Assembly: GCA_032622095.1 (NCBI GenBank) | Contig: CP136061.1 | Span: forward strand, 98,639,345-98,703,344 | Length of the DNA: 64,000 nt | From: Siphonodentalium dalli | Lineage: Eukaryota; Mollusca; Scaphopoda; Gadilida; Siphonodentaliidae | Direction: 5' to 3' | Shown: positions 23,136 through 36,004 of the stretch, in pieces | Layout of the letters: every line of letters starts with the position of its first letter | Position numbering within the stretch: position 1 is the first letter of the stretch | The notes under the pieces: generated by a model | The model's database searches: none | What the model saw: only the letters and a program-made list of their open reading frames with translations | Told to the model about the DNA's origin: nothing | Made by a program: the position numbers and the translations under genes

Positions 23136-23574
23136 GTACAGATCATGCCATGTATCTCTACTCTGCGGGTTATAATATACACCAAATACAAACTGGTAGA
23201 GTTGTTTCCCCCTGGCACCCAAAGCTAGGAACAATTCTGCAGCTGAATGGTCAATGGGGCATGGGTGAAACATGCACGAACAAACGTGTTTCCCGACGAG
23301 AAATGTCAAATATATACAGCCACACGGTGAACGGTTACGGCTATCAAATGGGCGAATAATTTATGGGAGGGATTGGTGTTTTTTTTTTCGATGTAATTTG
23401 TCTCTCACGGTCCAAATTGCAGTGACGCAATACGTTGACAAGTACTTTTGGGCACATATCCCTGTGACTAAAAGGACGTTCTTTAATTGTTATCACATGT
23501 GCGTGGTCAACCTTACCTGCGAATACAGGCCAGCGCGATGTGCTAACACTGAGGCCTATATTTAACTGATTTGG

Positions 23575-24092
23575 TACAGTGTATACTGAAACCTACGCCG
23601 GTTGAGATCATATTCCACCAGTATACATAATCTGCGAATGTTTGATGTTCCGACCCGTTCTGACAGGGAACTTTATAACATTGATAAGACAAGACAAGGA
23701 ATATATTTATGTGTTAACAGTTGTTATTTAATAATCTACTTTACAATAGGGGATGGTCCCATCTCGAAATAGCATGTTTTAATGACTTTTGTGAGCCGAT
23801 TTTGCAATAAACATTAAATTAATTACACGAGAGAAATCCAAGATTATAACGGACACAAAGCAAATTCACACACAAAGCCAATTAAATCGTACAATTTCGA
23901 ATTGGGACTTTCACATGCAGTGAAATTAAGTGTATTAAGGAATAGGTTAGCTAAACAACATATCACATGCACTGTTTTGTTTCAAAACTTACCTGTCAAA
24001 ACATAACAAAAATCCTAGGTTTTGAACTGGTGAAGTATGATATTTATATATGATAAATATGCGGGTGTAGCTAGAGTTGAGATTCATGACAT
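23575..24092. mobile_element. Foldback MITE, family A (copy 4, diverged)
   Basis: GTTGAGATCATATTCCACCA and GGGAACTTTATAACATTGA are on the left, and GAGATTCATGACATGATATA is on the right. It is more diverged than other copies. Confidence 0.65.
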
Positions 24093-24802
24093 GATATATA
24101 GGGGCTCAGTAAATAGTAATTGGTAAAGGGAAATGCGGATGTGGTGGTGGAGCGAGTATGGTGCATGACGCATTATGCCAGTATAACGATGTCGAACCTG
24201 GTTCGAATCCCAGTAAGCGCAGGTTTCTGATCCACAACCTCTGGAAGGCAATACAAATTATATCTCTCAAAACTTGTAAATACTTTTATACCGTCATCTT
24301 GATTACATGTGTGCTATTATATTGTACCGGGAGAGGGGCTTCATAAGTTGTAAACACTTTTGCCCCAATCCCTTTTGCAATTATGCATAAAATATGTTTC
24401 AAGGCAAGTCATTTGTTTCGGGAGTAAACATGTGTGACTTACTCCTTAGAAATTGAACACAACATCCCGCAAAAGAAGCTTCTACCACCGCGTTTCATGG
24501 CTAATTGGTATAATTTACTTTGACAATTTAGGGTTTGGTTGAATGCAGAGGGGCGTATGTATTGTATCATACTTGAAAACTTGTAAATCATGTGCAGCCA
24601 TGCTATTAATTCCCGTAGGCAGTATAACATGCAATAACCGTTCCCACTGCTATTATAATTATGGACACCGCTGTGAACGATTTCTTGAAATAAATTCTAC
24701 TATATTCTAATTAAATTATGACATAACCGATTTAAATCTGCAGAAATAAATGCATGTGGGGCAGCATTCCGCGGCATGCATTGCTTGTATTGAAAAGTTA
24801 GT
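24093..24802. other. Stretch with a degenerate tRNA-like segment only
   Basis: Around 24150-24235 there is a perfect B-box-like GGTTCGAATCC preceded by TGGTGCATGACGC. The cloverleaf does not close, so at most this is a decayed tRNA-derived SINE. Nothing else is recognised. Confidence 0.3.
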
Positions 24803-25303
24803 TTAAAGGTACGGTTGGCCTTGGCGGTGGGTATCCTGTGAAAATATCTCCACCCGTCAAAAACCGCCACAAACAGAAAGAACATCAAAATGTAGATAGA
24901 CTTTGTCCGTATACAAATAAGAAATATCGCATAAACAGTATATTATGGTCATATGTTTGACCATTGTTATGTAAACAAAAGCATAAAAAGTTACTTTTCT
25001 GGTGTTTGTTTATATTATGATGGTAAACATAAAGAGCGTTCTTTGTTGGTGAATACCTAATATGGAACTAATAAAGAGCGTGTGTGTCATGTGTGTGTGA
25101 TTAGCAGTAGCAATGTGCTGTCTTCTGTAACAGAATCAGGCTCTTGCTTAGGTAAAATATAGTAGGTCTTTATGATAACATGCTGTTTACGCGATGGTCA
25201 TGGTATATATGAACGGAACCGTATGCGTTTTAATGTTTTTCTGTTTACGGTATTTGGAACAAATATGATTATTTTCGACAATTAAGGCCGCACGTGCCTT
25301 TAA
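24803..25303. mobile_element. TTAA-type MITE (family E, copy 2)
   Basis: It runs from TTAAAGGTACGGTTGGCCTT to GCACGTGCCTTTAA and is highly similar along its length to 11832-12334. Confidence 0.75.
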
Positions 25304-25667
25304 AAGGTATTTATTCCATGAATAATACAACATAAATTACAACCTACCAGAATATAACATCATGGACCAGATTCGACATCAAGCGTGGAGGCTTATACGA
25401 GTCGTTTCAGGGAATCAGTTTTTATCCATCCCACGCACCCAGCGAGAGAGCGACTGTATGCTTTATATAATACAAAAAAAACATAGTCAGAAATGGTAAC
25501 GCGCTCAAGATCATATAGTATATACCCATGATTGTAATTATAGAATCTTTTTCATTTCTGTTATTTGTAATTTCCATAGCTTATCACAAACCAAAAATCA
25601 ACGTTATTGACATAATGTAAACGCCAATAAACGAAATTGAAATTCTCAACTACACCTTTTGCCGGGC

Positions 25668-25726
25668 TCGGCCTCGGGGTCGCACTACAGCTCGGCCTCG
25701 GGGTCGCACTACAACTTTTAATGTGT
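25668..25726. repeat. Two-copy 28-bp tandem
   Basis: GCTCGGCCTCGGGGTCGCAC followed by TACA is repeated twice in a row. Confidence 0.85.
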
Positions 25727-26251
25727 CCCAATAATTAACATTCTATAAATAGAACCCCCATGCGCTATGGCAGCCCCCAGGCGAAACAATAATTTGTACA
25801 TTAGTATACACGCGGTGCGCGTAATTATGTCATACGATATTATTCTTAAATCCACATATGACGGTCGTTTCGTGTAGCCGATTATTACTCTCGCAAGGTG
25901 GGGATGGGTCTATGTACGTCATGTAATGGCATTGTGTAATATGTATAGGACATAAGGAACAAATGTTTTGGTTATAGGTATATATATATAATGATGGTGT
26001 ATCGTCCTATGTTTTCTGTATTGGTGCAGAGATGTAGAATAATACTTCGAGTCGCAAAGGCGTCCAACAGATTTCATTTCACTTCTTTCCATTTCTTTTC
26101 ATTAACGTGTTATTAATATGGTATATGTTAAATACATATGTAAGTGAAATAATAATACAATATTGAAAAGTTCCTATCTAGACATGCTAATTATTAAACA
26201 TACTCATCATTTAGAGCTTGGCACCCTTTGCATTTGGGTTGTGGGATCAAG

Positions 26252-26506
26252 CCTTGAAATATGGTGTCTGTCATTTGCAGAATGAGGTCCACAGAGGGTG
26301 AATTTAGTGATGCTACCCAGCATAGCGGGCTAGCATCACCAAATTAACCCTCTGTGGACCTCATTCTGCTTACACCTCAGCAGAATGAGGTTCCCAGAGG
26401 GTGAATTTGGTGATGCTAGCCCGCTATGCGGGGTATCCTCATTAAATTCACACTCTGGGGACCTTATTCTGCAAATGACAGACACCTTATTTCAAGGCTT
26501 GTGTGG
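26252..26506. mobile_element. Foldback element, family B (copy 2, compact)
   Basis: The outer inverted ends are AGCCTTGAAATA / TATTTCAAGGCT, then GGTGTCTGTCATTTGCAGAA and its complement. Each half is itself a hairpin around GATGCTA...TAGCATC. At 255 bp it is the most compact copy and shows the family's four-fold symmetry best. Confidence 0.8.
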
Positions 26507-27500
26507 GATATCTCCAGATACACCTTCTGCAAACACCTGCTTTGAGACCAAAATTTCCGGGTTCAGTGGAAGAAAGTCTGTTTTGCTGCTGGACTTTAAT
26601 GACAGTACTATTAGGGCCCAAATAAACATAGGGGTGGAATTGATAGTACAGGGGGGAAATGTCCTCAAAATTAAATAATAATACATGGGTGATATAATGG
26701 GGTAATTTCCCCAAAATAATCTTTGTTTAGCCATATAAGGCTATAAGAACCAAGAGAAGATGTGTTAGCCTTTGTCCGATTCTTAATAATCATTTCGGCC
26801 AATTTGGCCGGTTACTTCATGTCTGTTTTTCATCTGACGTGTGTGTCGAATAAATGATGTGGAGGATTTATGTAAATGTTAGCCCAAACTACATTTCCAA
26901 GTAACGATGGTTTTGTTGTTTATTTTGAGGAATAATACCGCGTCAGATGAATTCAGCCCAAATATGTTAACAGTTGTCGTGTAAAACATTCGGCAGTAGG
27001 TTAGCGTTATTTAGTATTTGTGGATGTCCTTTAACATGGGTAAAATAGACTACTGTGCTTGAACGAGCATGTGAATTTGTCGTTTTTAATGTATAGCAAC
27101 TTGATAATCAATAACAGAGGCATTCTCTGTCAAATATGGTCGCTCTATTTACGGTATTAATTGCGGAACTTTCTAAAGTAAACTACGCGTAAACGGATAC
27201 ATACGGTAAATTATAGAATGTGCCGTAATCGGCCTAATCGCCCTAGGGCCAACTCGCCCCAGTCGACGTGTGTCAATTCGGTACCTACTATAACATGTAC
27301 CCGAGGATGAGTCTGGCTCGGAATAAAATATGTATACGGGTGTTATATAGCGTTTTGTCCGTTGGTTCTCAATGAATATTATTGAAATTTGGTGTATATG
27401 TCCGGGCTGGGACATGGAATACAACAACGTTTGAATTGTTTTTAAATTTACAAATTTGGTGATTTTATTCATTTTTTTTTCGTTCTGAAAACACACTATA
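26507..27500. other. Stretch without recognised features
   Basis: Short open frames occur on both strands, for example a 121-codon minus-strand frame at 27173-27538. None has recognisable motifs or compositional signs of coding. Confidence 0.5.
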
Positions 27501-27518
27501 AAGTGTATATAATATAAT

Positions 27519-27830
27519 AACGAACACGAGACATACATAATTTATAAACTGTTAACAAAAGATATCAAATTCAATACATGACAAAGATGACTCAGTGGAG
27601 TTTATAAAGTGAACATAAAAACATTGAGGTAAGAATCTTTTAAGGAATGCAACTTTATTTAATGATAATAAACACATAAATTAAAATAACAAACATGAGA
27701 CATACATAATTTATAAACTGTTAACAAAAGATATCAAACTCAATACATGACAAAGATGACTCAGTGAAGTTTATAAAGTTAACATAAAAATATTAAGGTA
27801 AGAATCTTTTTAAGCATTACCAAACCGTTT
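27519..27830. repeat. Tandem duplication, period 169 bp
   Basis: GAGACATACATAATTTATAA begins at 27528 and again at 27697, followed by the same CAAAGATGACTCAGTG and GTAAGAATCTTTT. The copies differ at a handful of bases. Confidence 0.85.
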
Positions 27831-27839
27831 AGCACAGAC

Positions 27840-29340
27840 CACAGTCAACTTCACTCATCCGATCATCACCAAACTTCATATTTATCTTGATATTGATCTA
27901 TCAGATGAGAGCCATCAAATATGTTTTTAATTTCATAGGAAAAAATGGTCGCCAGCGGCCATATTGCATTTACGTTATATGTTATCGCGTTATGTCGATA
28001 TCTAGTATTACTTAGAAATTTCACCTTTCCAGATTCATAATTGCTCCATTGACTGTAACAGATGAAATTATTCCCCTCTTCGGATAGAGTGTCACTGAAA
28101 CTTTATTTTGTCAGACTGTCTGTATAATCACTGATTATATATGGCAATAATCTGTAATAAGATGTAGCACTATTTTATTTTATATTTACACGCAGTGCTG
28201 TTTTTATACAACAATTCTAATCCCCCCTAGATCATCATGTGATCGACCATACATCGCGCGAGGACCTGGTTGAATTAAGGGGGGTTTTATGGATCACTTC
28301 TGTCCCCAAGCTAGATTATACTTATGACATTTAATGGCATGTTACTAACGTGGAGGGTTAGATATGCTTGAGAAACCACCACTCTTTAATTCACACCAAG
28401 TTCTCAGCTGTCATGAACCCATAGCCATGATATATGGTTTATTTTATGTATACTAGTAATATAGTTATTTTCAGTACCTTTATATACCAGTACTGTGTAT
28501 AACAATGCATATAAATTAATCCATGTATATTGATTCAACGGATTCAGTGGTTTTGTCCATCAGTCTATAAATTTTGCGGGGAAAACATGGCCACAAGCAG
28601 TACACCCTGCTAAATTTCGAATTTGAATCAATTGGCGCACCCTGCAGCCAGCTTTTATTGGAGAACTTTTTCTCATGTGGATATTTTGGGTCACCGCTAG
28701 ATGTGAGCCATATTTTGTTCTCAAACTGTCCTTGTGAAGAAATCACTGCCAGCGGTGATCTTCAATTTTACTATTTTTATGGCTAAATAATTTGGTTGAT
28801 CCTACAGACGACACCCCTTGTCCGATCGTCACCAGATTCCACAATGATCTTCTGGATAACCAGCGTGAGAGTAATATAATTTTCCCGAATTTCGTTAAAA
28901 AACATTACCACAGGCAGCAATTTGGTATCTTACTCTTTGATCCTCTTTTGCATGACTGAATTGTTTAGCAACTGTACAGACATATCCCTCATCTGATAGT
29001 CACCAAACTTCATATTGATCTTCGGGCTGACAACTAGATGGGAGCTATCGAATGCTTTGAATTTTTTTTGGAAAACATTGTCGCCAGCAGTCATCTTCTA
29101 TTTTGGTTTTTATATACATGTATATCTCTTCATGCGGATAGCCAGTATTACGTAGGTACTTCAACTTTCCGCATTCCTGTCATCATTTGAAATATAAAAA
29201 TTTACCTGATATATGCACCCTTCAAAATTTTTTTCGTCGTATCTATTTTAATGACCCGCATGCTAATATTGATACAGATATATTTGTCAAACATTTCTTT
29301 GTACAATATACAGGTATTTAGTTAGTAACTAAATCTAGAA
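27840..29340. repeat. Diverged dispersed repeat units
   Basis: CACCAAACTTCATAT followed by TGATCT and, later, GTCGCCAGC recurs near 27868, 28820 (more diverged) and 29000. The spacing is irregular. It looks like the internal repeat of an old transposon rather than coding sequence. Confidence 0.45.
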
Positions 29341-29350
29341 ATATATAATA

Positions 29351-29850
29351 GTAGCTGGTGGACCCGACTTCGTCCGGGATGTTCCCCTCTGATTTTCGGA
29401 GAATTGCGCGATTTAACCTTGAATTGACTATTTTAAAGGTGAAGGTCATGTCGGGGTCACGATTTGACCCGTCCAAAACACTCCCCGGACAAAAGTCACG
29501 ACAAAAGTACCCGTCGAAATCCGCCCGGCTTTACCAGATTTGACCTTGAATTGACAATTTTAAATGTCAAGATCAGGTCAGGGTCATGATTTGACCCACC
29601 CGAAACACTCCTGGGACAAAAGTAACAGTAGGTATCAAATTTCGTTGAAATACTTCCGTTTTACCAGATTTGACCTTGAATTGATCTTTTTGAATGTCAA
29701 AGTCAGGTCGGGATCAACATTTGACCCGTCCAAAATACTCCCTGGAAATAATTTCCCCTAGGTATCAAATTTCGTCAAATCTGTCAGGCAGTTTTCCCGG
29801 CCATAGCTAACAGACAAACAGACAGACGAATGTCCAAAATATATATTAGA
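29351..29850 (-). mobile_element. Helitron-like element (minus strand), copy 1
   Basis: On the minus strand it begins TCTAATATATATTTTGGACA (5' end at 29850) with CTGTCTGTTTG soon after. It ends with the hairpin CCCGGACGAAGTCGGG and CCACCAGCTAC, one base off the canonical CTRR. Inside are three diverged units containing TTTGACCTTGAATTGA. Confidence 0.6.
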
Positions 29851-30233
29851 CTAGCTGATGTACTCGACTTCGTTCGGGCTAGTTAGGGATTTTTTTGTGA
29901 TCGCCTCCATCTGGACAGTACCCAGTATACACAGCGTCTGGCCAAACTATTGTTCAATTGGTCCAGAAACATGCCTATATCAGCACGTTCGAGAACATGG
30001 TCCCACGTGAAATTGGACCCGTCCATATTGCTCCCGGGATCGAAGTAGTCCTACACACAAATTTTTAGTCGGATCGGTCAAGGTCCAGAAACATGCCTAT
30101 GAGCGAGGTCAAGTTGACACGTTAAATACCAAATTCGAGCAGTGTTAAGAGTCTATAACACATACACACACGCATTCATGCATACATACATACATACTTA
30201 CATACAGACAGGTGTTTCAAAATGTATAATCGA
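29851..30233 (-). mobile_element. Helitron-like element (minus strand), copy 2, abutting copy 1
   Basis: On the minus strand it ends GCCCGAACGAAGTCGAGT then ACATCAGCTAG at 29851, directly joined to the TC start of copy 1. Its 5' end is degenerate near 30233 (TTATACATTTTGAAACACCT). Confidence 0.5.
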
Positions 30234-30751
30234 TAGCTACAACAATTCTATGGTAGATAGTTCACGGCCGACCTGATGCATGCATCTTAGTTTTCTTGTT
30301 CTATATGACATTGAAGTGTTTTTTTTATATGAAAAGCAGTCATTTGGAATGAAATAAAAACAATATATATAGGGACCCAAATAAGCAGCATACAGGGGGG
30401 ATTTTTACTTGGAATCTAATAAGAGTACCCGCATGTGTATTTAATAAGAGTACCCGCATGTGTATGTAATAAGAGTACCCGCATGTGTATTTAATAAGAG
30501 TACCCGCATGTGTATTTAATAATAGTACCCGCATGTGTATTTAATAAGAGTACCCGCATATGTATTTAATAAGAGTACCCGCAAGTGTATTTAATAAGAG
30601 TACCCGCATGTGTATTTAATAAGAGTACCCGCATGTGTATTTAATAAGAGTACCCGCATGTGTATTTAATAAGAGTACCCGCATGTGTATTTAATAAGAG
30701 TACCCGCATGTGTATTTAATAAGAGTACCCGCATGTGTATTTAATAAGAGT
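30128..30751. repeat. 624-bp unit, first copy, with 25-bp minisatellite
   Basis: It begins ACCAAATTCGAGCAGTG and ends inside the minisatellite TAATAAGAGTACCCGCATGT... (unit 25 bp, about 13 units from 30419). The same sequence follows at once at 30752, with the same order of variant units. Confidence 0.85.
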
Positions 30752-31435
30752 ACCAAATTCGAGCAGTGTTAAGAGTCTATAACACATACACACACGCATT
30801 CATGCATACATACATACATACTTACATACAGACAGGTGTTTCAAAATGTATAATCGATAGCTACAACAATTCTATGGTAGATAGTTCACGGCCGACCTGA
30901 TGCATGCATCTTAGTTTTCTTGTTCTATATGACATTGAAGTGTTTTTTTTATATGAAAAGCAGTCATTTGGAATGAAATAAAAACAATATATATAGGGAC
31001 CCAAATAAGCAGCATACAGGGGGGATTTTTACTTGGAATCTAATAAGAGTACCCGCATGTGTATTTAATAAGAGTACCCGCATGTGTATGTAATAAGAGT
31101 ACCCGCATGTGTATTTAATAAGAGTACCCGCATGTGTATTTAATAATAGTACCCGCATGTGTATTTAATAAGAGTACCCGCATATGTATTTAATAAGAGT
31201 ACCCGCAAGTGTATTTAATAAGAGTACCCGCATGTGTATTTAATAAGAGTACCCGCATGTGTATTTAATAAGAGTACCCGCATGTGTATTTAATAAGAGT
31301 ACCCGCATGTGTATTTAATAAGAGTACCCGCATGTGTATTTAATAAGAGTACCCGCATGTGTATTTAATAAGAGTACCCGCATGTGTATTTAATAAGAGT
31401 ACCCGCATGTGTATTTAATAAGAGTACAATTAGGT
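30752..31435. repeat. 624-bp unit, second copy, with longer 25-bp minisatellite
   Basis: It is identical as far as I can read to the first copy, including the variant units (AATAGT, CATATG, CAAGTG). The minisatellite then continues to about 15 units and ends at 31428. The minus-strand 64-codon frame seen in both copies is a product of the repeat. Confidence 0.85.
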
Positions 31436-32450
31436 TTTAAGAAATGTTGCTATGCGTGTATATCAGCTACATGTGCCCGACACAGAGCGATATTTTGAGT
31501 GGTTTATTGTAAAAAAAAAATTTGTGGAAACTATATTGAATGGAGCAGACTCAATTGTGTTATAATATATACATGATCCATTCTAATATGCGATCCTCTG
31601 ACGTTCGATGTCTCCCAGTTTGCAAGCCTATGTGTATATCTTAAATAAAATGATAAATATACGTTCAATGCCTTCTTCTATGTATCAGTTTTGCTAGCTC
31701 ACTATACGTTTTAACACGCACGCTTTGATTCCTCGTATCATATGCATTTGATGGTATTTGGCACTAAACATATTTTTATCAGTTTTGGTGAGTACCCCTC
31801 TGCGTTTCAGCGCACCCCTGACTCGAATGACACCACTGTTGACATATTTAATCCACACCATTAGACTCCTCATACCATGGGAATGATATTGTATAGGTGG
31901 GGTGGCAATCGGCGACTGAACCCATTCTTATCAAATTTAGTGCCCCCACAATCTTTCATCCAAACGACAGCAATTTGGCGACTTTAAATCACATACTTAG
32001 ATTTCTTGTATCATGGGAATGATTATATATAAGTTTCGTGGCAATCGGCGAGAAAAAAAAATTCTGCCATCCCCCCTTTTCTGCCCCTGATAACAACGGC
32101 GTCACTTTAGAAAATTCTATCCCACACCATTATCATTCTCGTAAACAATTACCCCTAGTAGATTATTGACTCGAACGGCGCCACTTTTGACATATTTAAA
32201 CAACACCATTAGATTCCTTATATCATGGGGATGATTATATATAAGTTTCGTGGCAATCGGCGACAAAAAAATGATTCTGCCCTCCCCCTTTCCTGCCCCT
32301 GACAACAACGGCGTCACTTTAGAACATTATATCCAGCACCATTATCTTTCTCGTAAAAAGTTACCCCTAGTAGACCCCTTTTGTGCAATCTAGATAGTCC
32401 CCTGTGAATTTCTATAGAACACAGACAGACATACATTCGCAACTATAGAC
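31436..32450. repeat. Diverged direct repeats (about 213 bp apart)
   Basis: ATGATTATATATAAGTTTCG then TGGCAATCGGCGA occurs near 32017 and 32230, with an older relative near 31880. GGCGTCACTTTAGAA and TACCCCTAGTAGA also repeat. The end ACAGACAGACATACATTCG resembles the internal edge of the Helitron-like elements. Confidence 0.6.
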
Positions 32451-33174
32451 ATAGATAACTTTAAATATATATAGTGATATAGTGTTGGGTAGCACACGTC
32501 TCTTTAATGCGATTTAAATATCTATAATATCATTTAGTCTTAGATAGTATGCCCCCTTTAATGGGAGTTAAATATCTCTAATACAATTTACAGTTAGATA
32601 GTATCGGTCCCTTTAATGAGATTTAAATTGCGAATACAGACTAACAGTATTCGTGAAAATCCAACGCAGAATGCAAAATAAATGTACACATGTCACGCTA
32701 TCATGCATATAAACGTTGAGTCCGGGCCCTGTGGCCAGACCACAAACGTTGCAAAAATTATCTCTCAAAAGATTTATTGACAGCTTTCCTTTCATCTATA
32801 GTTACACGATGGCCATCGTGGTTGCTTTGTGGCAAGGCAGTGGTGAATGCGGTGCATTGATCGCTAGTGTTCACTCGATGTCTCTTTTGCCAACCAGCAT
32901 TTGTGCATGGGGATTTCATGAAGGATTATCTTCACGTGTTTTATGATCGAAACTTCCATTCGACTAACAATTGTGCATGTCACTATATATACAGAAGCGT
33001 CCTCGTTTGAGGATCTACGCTATAGGGTAATCGCTAAATTCCATTGTATGTTGACGATGTCGCCTTTCCCGAGCATCTACAACATGCCGTGACATATTTT
33101 TTTTGCAATTAGATTATATAGGGCCCCCAAACAAATGCATCGCGAAAGTGACTCGGACTGTATAGTATATAAAT
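32451..33174. other. Stretch without recognised genes
   Basis: Three short repeats of the type CCCTTTAATG(G/A)GA(G/T)TTAAAT occur at about 32500-32630. Nothing else is recognised. Confidence 0.45.
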
Positions 33175-33745
33175 AAGGCTATATGATTTGTTTACCATAA
33201 AGTTATTATACAATGTTGTGTACAGTATGTGTTTTCTTGTACGAGTCCAGGTTGTGGTGAAAAGTCATATTGGATGAGACGCGCAGTGTCGAGCCCAATA
33301 TGACTTTTCACCACAACCTGGACGAGTACAAGAAAAACTCATACTGTACACAACATTGTATAATGACATTGTTATTATCCATCTGTATGTTTATCCAAAT
33401 TTTGGGAATAGAACTTTGGTGGTTAATTTTGGTATTTGTCGGCGCTTAATTCTCTATAAAAGCCTGTATTTGATCATCAGAAAGGATGATTTGGAACAGT
33501 AAACACGGAAAAGAAGAAAAAAACCAATGCGGAAGCGAAACGTCTGCTAAATCCACTAGTTTTGCAAGCGCATCACAATTTCAACGATTCATTTCGCAAT
33601 AGTTAATTCGTGAAGTCACAGAGTCCCGATAAAAAAAAGTCTATTGCACACTTGGGAGTCCAATATGACATTCGGGAGTCCAATTTGACTTTTTCCCGGA
33701 TTATCACCTGGCGGCTTTTGCCCAATCAGAAATAGTGTTAGTTAA
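33175..33745. mobile_element. Hairpin-ended element, copy 1 (plus orientation)
   Basis: It begins with a large hairpin (33199-33367) whose arms carry ATTATACAATGTTGTGTACA and GAAAAGTCATATTGG. It then runs through TTTATCCAAATTTTGGGAAT to TCAGAAATAGTGTTAGTTAA. An inverted copy is at 36005-36545. Confidence 0.7.
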
Positions 33746-36004
33746 CGGATGCATAATAATATAAATTATTCTACGTAAAGGACACGTGTGCTTATATTAT
33801 TGTCATTATTGTTGTAGATTGATGAAGAAGAGCGAGAGAGTATCTGTCTGACTAAACTATGCATAACAGTTTATCGACTTCGCAATGTGCTTGGCATTAT
33901 ATTTCGTTGTTCCACGATGCCCCGTCCACGTGCTTCAATGGTCAAGAATGGAGGTTTCCACACACATTAAGCAGTTAGAGCTTAAGTTTGCTTAGAGACA
34001 AAGCGTCTGCAAAAAAAATGTTTAATTAGTTTTACAGAGCCTGCTTAAACGCTATAATACGCCGATAGCATACACTGATTTCGTATTTATTTGTTATTGT
34101 CAAAATATATGAGGATGGCCATGCACGATGAAAAACAGTGCAACATCGCAGCAGAAATCGAAATTTACGTGCATTATAATTTGACCGCAAAACAAGTTTT
34201 TGAAAATAGACAAATTAACACTGAAAGTACGGTAGTTATCAATATATAGGGTGAACAAAGAACTTTTAATGTAGCAAGCGACCGACTCAGTCGCTGATTG
34301 GCAGAACATATATGCTGATACTTATTTGATTGACAGCGTTGTAAAGGTCCATTGCATGACGTGGCACATGTTCCGATAACTACTAATATGCTACTAAACA
34401 CCAATATGTCAAGTATAGTGTCATGACTGTCGTGAAACCTGAGCATATAAATTATAATATGCGTTAAAATATAATCATAGGGCACGTCGTGCCATGCACG
34501 CGCATATAGAGCATTACATCGAGTCTGCTTCCGTGATTTATGTCGGATCATGACGTCAATTGAATTTTATCACAAAAAATGCACATTGTAAAGAGAATAC
34601 ACGTTCAACTTTACCAGACATGAATCTTTTCAATTTCATGGAGTCCAATTTCTCAGGTGTTAACCCTGCTCCTTTGTTCTACTTTGAACTTCTATTTCTC
34701 CCGTATATAAATACTTTATACCACAACTCGACAATCGTAATCTTGAAAGGTCATGTCTCCCGATTTTTGCACAACGAGCTCCCACTGGGACATCTATTAT
34801 AGAGAAATAGTTCGCTTATTACACCCGCCCACTATAACAAACATCTGCATAGTGCTTGTGAACACCACCAAATCCATTTCCTAGTCGGTAGAGACGTGTC
34901 TCTCATTTGCATACAGGGGTATCTATCACATTGAAGCATTCGAGAATCCAGTAATAGAGTTACCTGTTCTTCTGGAAACAACAATGAGATACACAGAAAC
35001 ATGTAATTGCGTCGACAGTATATATAATATATATTACGTATATACACTATACTATGTACAGCAGAAAACAGATTTGGAATTATGTTTGCCTACATCGACG
35101 TTTAGATTCGAAAAGAATTGTACCTGTATATATGAGTACAATTGTGTTCAAGCAAAGTCCATGTGTAAGCACCACTAACACGATTCACGTGTCAGGGTGC
35201 GTGGTTTTGTTGTCAGCCAAGGACTATTGTTATACACATGCAAAAACGTTCGGGTGCGTCTCATTTATCGGAATATTCCATCTGTATATAAATGTAATTT
35301 CTCCTTGTATATTATACAACTGTGTTTTAAGTAGGTTAATGGACTCGCAAATGGACATTCGTCCCGCGACCTCGACCATCTAGTTTACGAATGTCCACTG
35401 TCCAGTACATGTAGCTCGTCCATTAACACTGACTTTCATGATATTGGCAATGTGACTGAAATGTTGCCCTTATCAATTAGCCAATCAGTTATCTATGTAT
35501 GCATCTTGTCATCGCGAATTATATTCCAAGAATATAATATGCAGCGGCCCTCGTGGGTTCTCTTGTAGCATTACCCATTACAACTTGACCCACTCAACGC
35601 AGCCACTTAGGAGGCCAACAGCGAAACGAGATAGATCGTAAGTTAATTTGACCAATGACCTGCTCCCTCAACATCGGTGACCATTTGCATTGGATTAAAT
35701 AGCGCGTTAGTACGGCGTTCGCGTGGTTCCCGAGATCTCTTGTGGTTTTCCAGTTATCATCAAATCTACACTCTGCTCCATCTTAATTATAATCTCTGGG
35801 AGCACGTGACCCCCTGGGGTCCGTTAGTGCAATCTGCGCATAAAGACCTGGTGTGAGAAAGCATAACAGTGTTTTTTATCTATTATAGCGCATGTATGGA
35901 GTTTGTGCTGTACTAAACGAATTCACAACGTGGTTCATTAACCAATTCTTTACTAACTGGATTCTCTCACCAAGTTATAAAAGTATTTATTATCCATCCC
36001 TCAA
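33746..36004. other. 2.26-kb stretch between two inverted element copies
   Basis: Short frames only. The longest is a 125-codon minus-strand frame at 34174-34551 with no motif I recognise. It could be the interior of a large composite element bounded by the inverted copies, or plain genomic DNA. Confidence 0.4.

Noticed and set aside
22916-23359. 147-codon plus-strand frame as a gene
   Set aside because: It runs through the 81-bp MITE and a family A fragment, and the opposite strand is equally open.
24150-24235. Possible tRNA gene (GGTTCGAATCC B box)
   Set aside because: The T-arm stem is off by one base, no acceptor stem pairs, and the A box is poor. At most it is a decayed tRNA-derived SINE.
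30413-31428. CRISPR-like array of 25-bp repeats
   Set aside because: Units abut without spacers and the genome is animal. It is a minisatellite.
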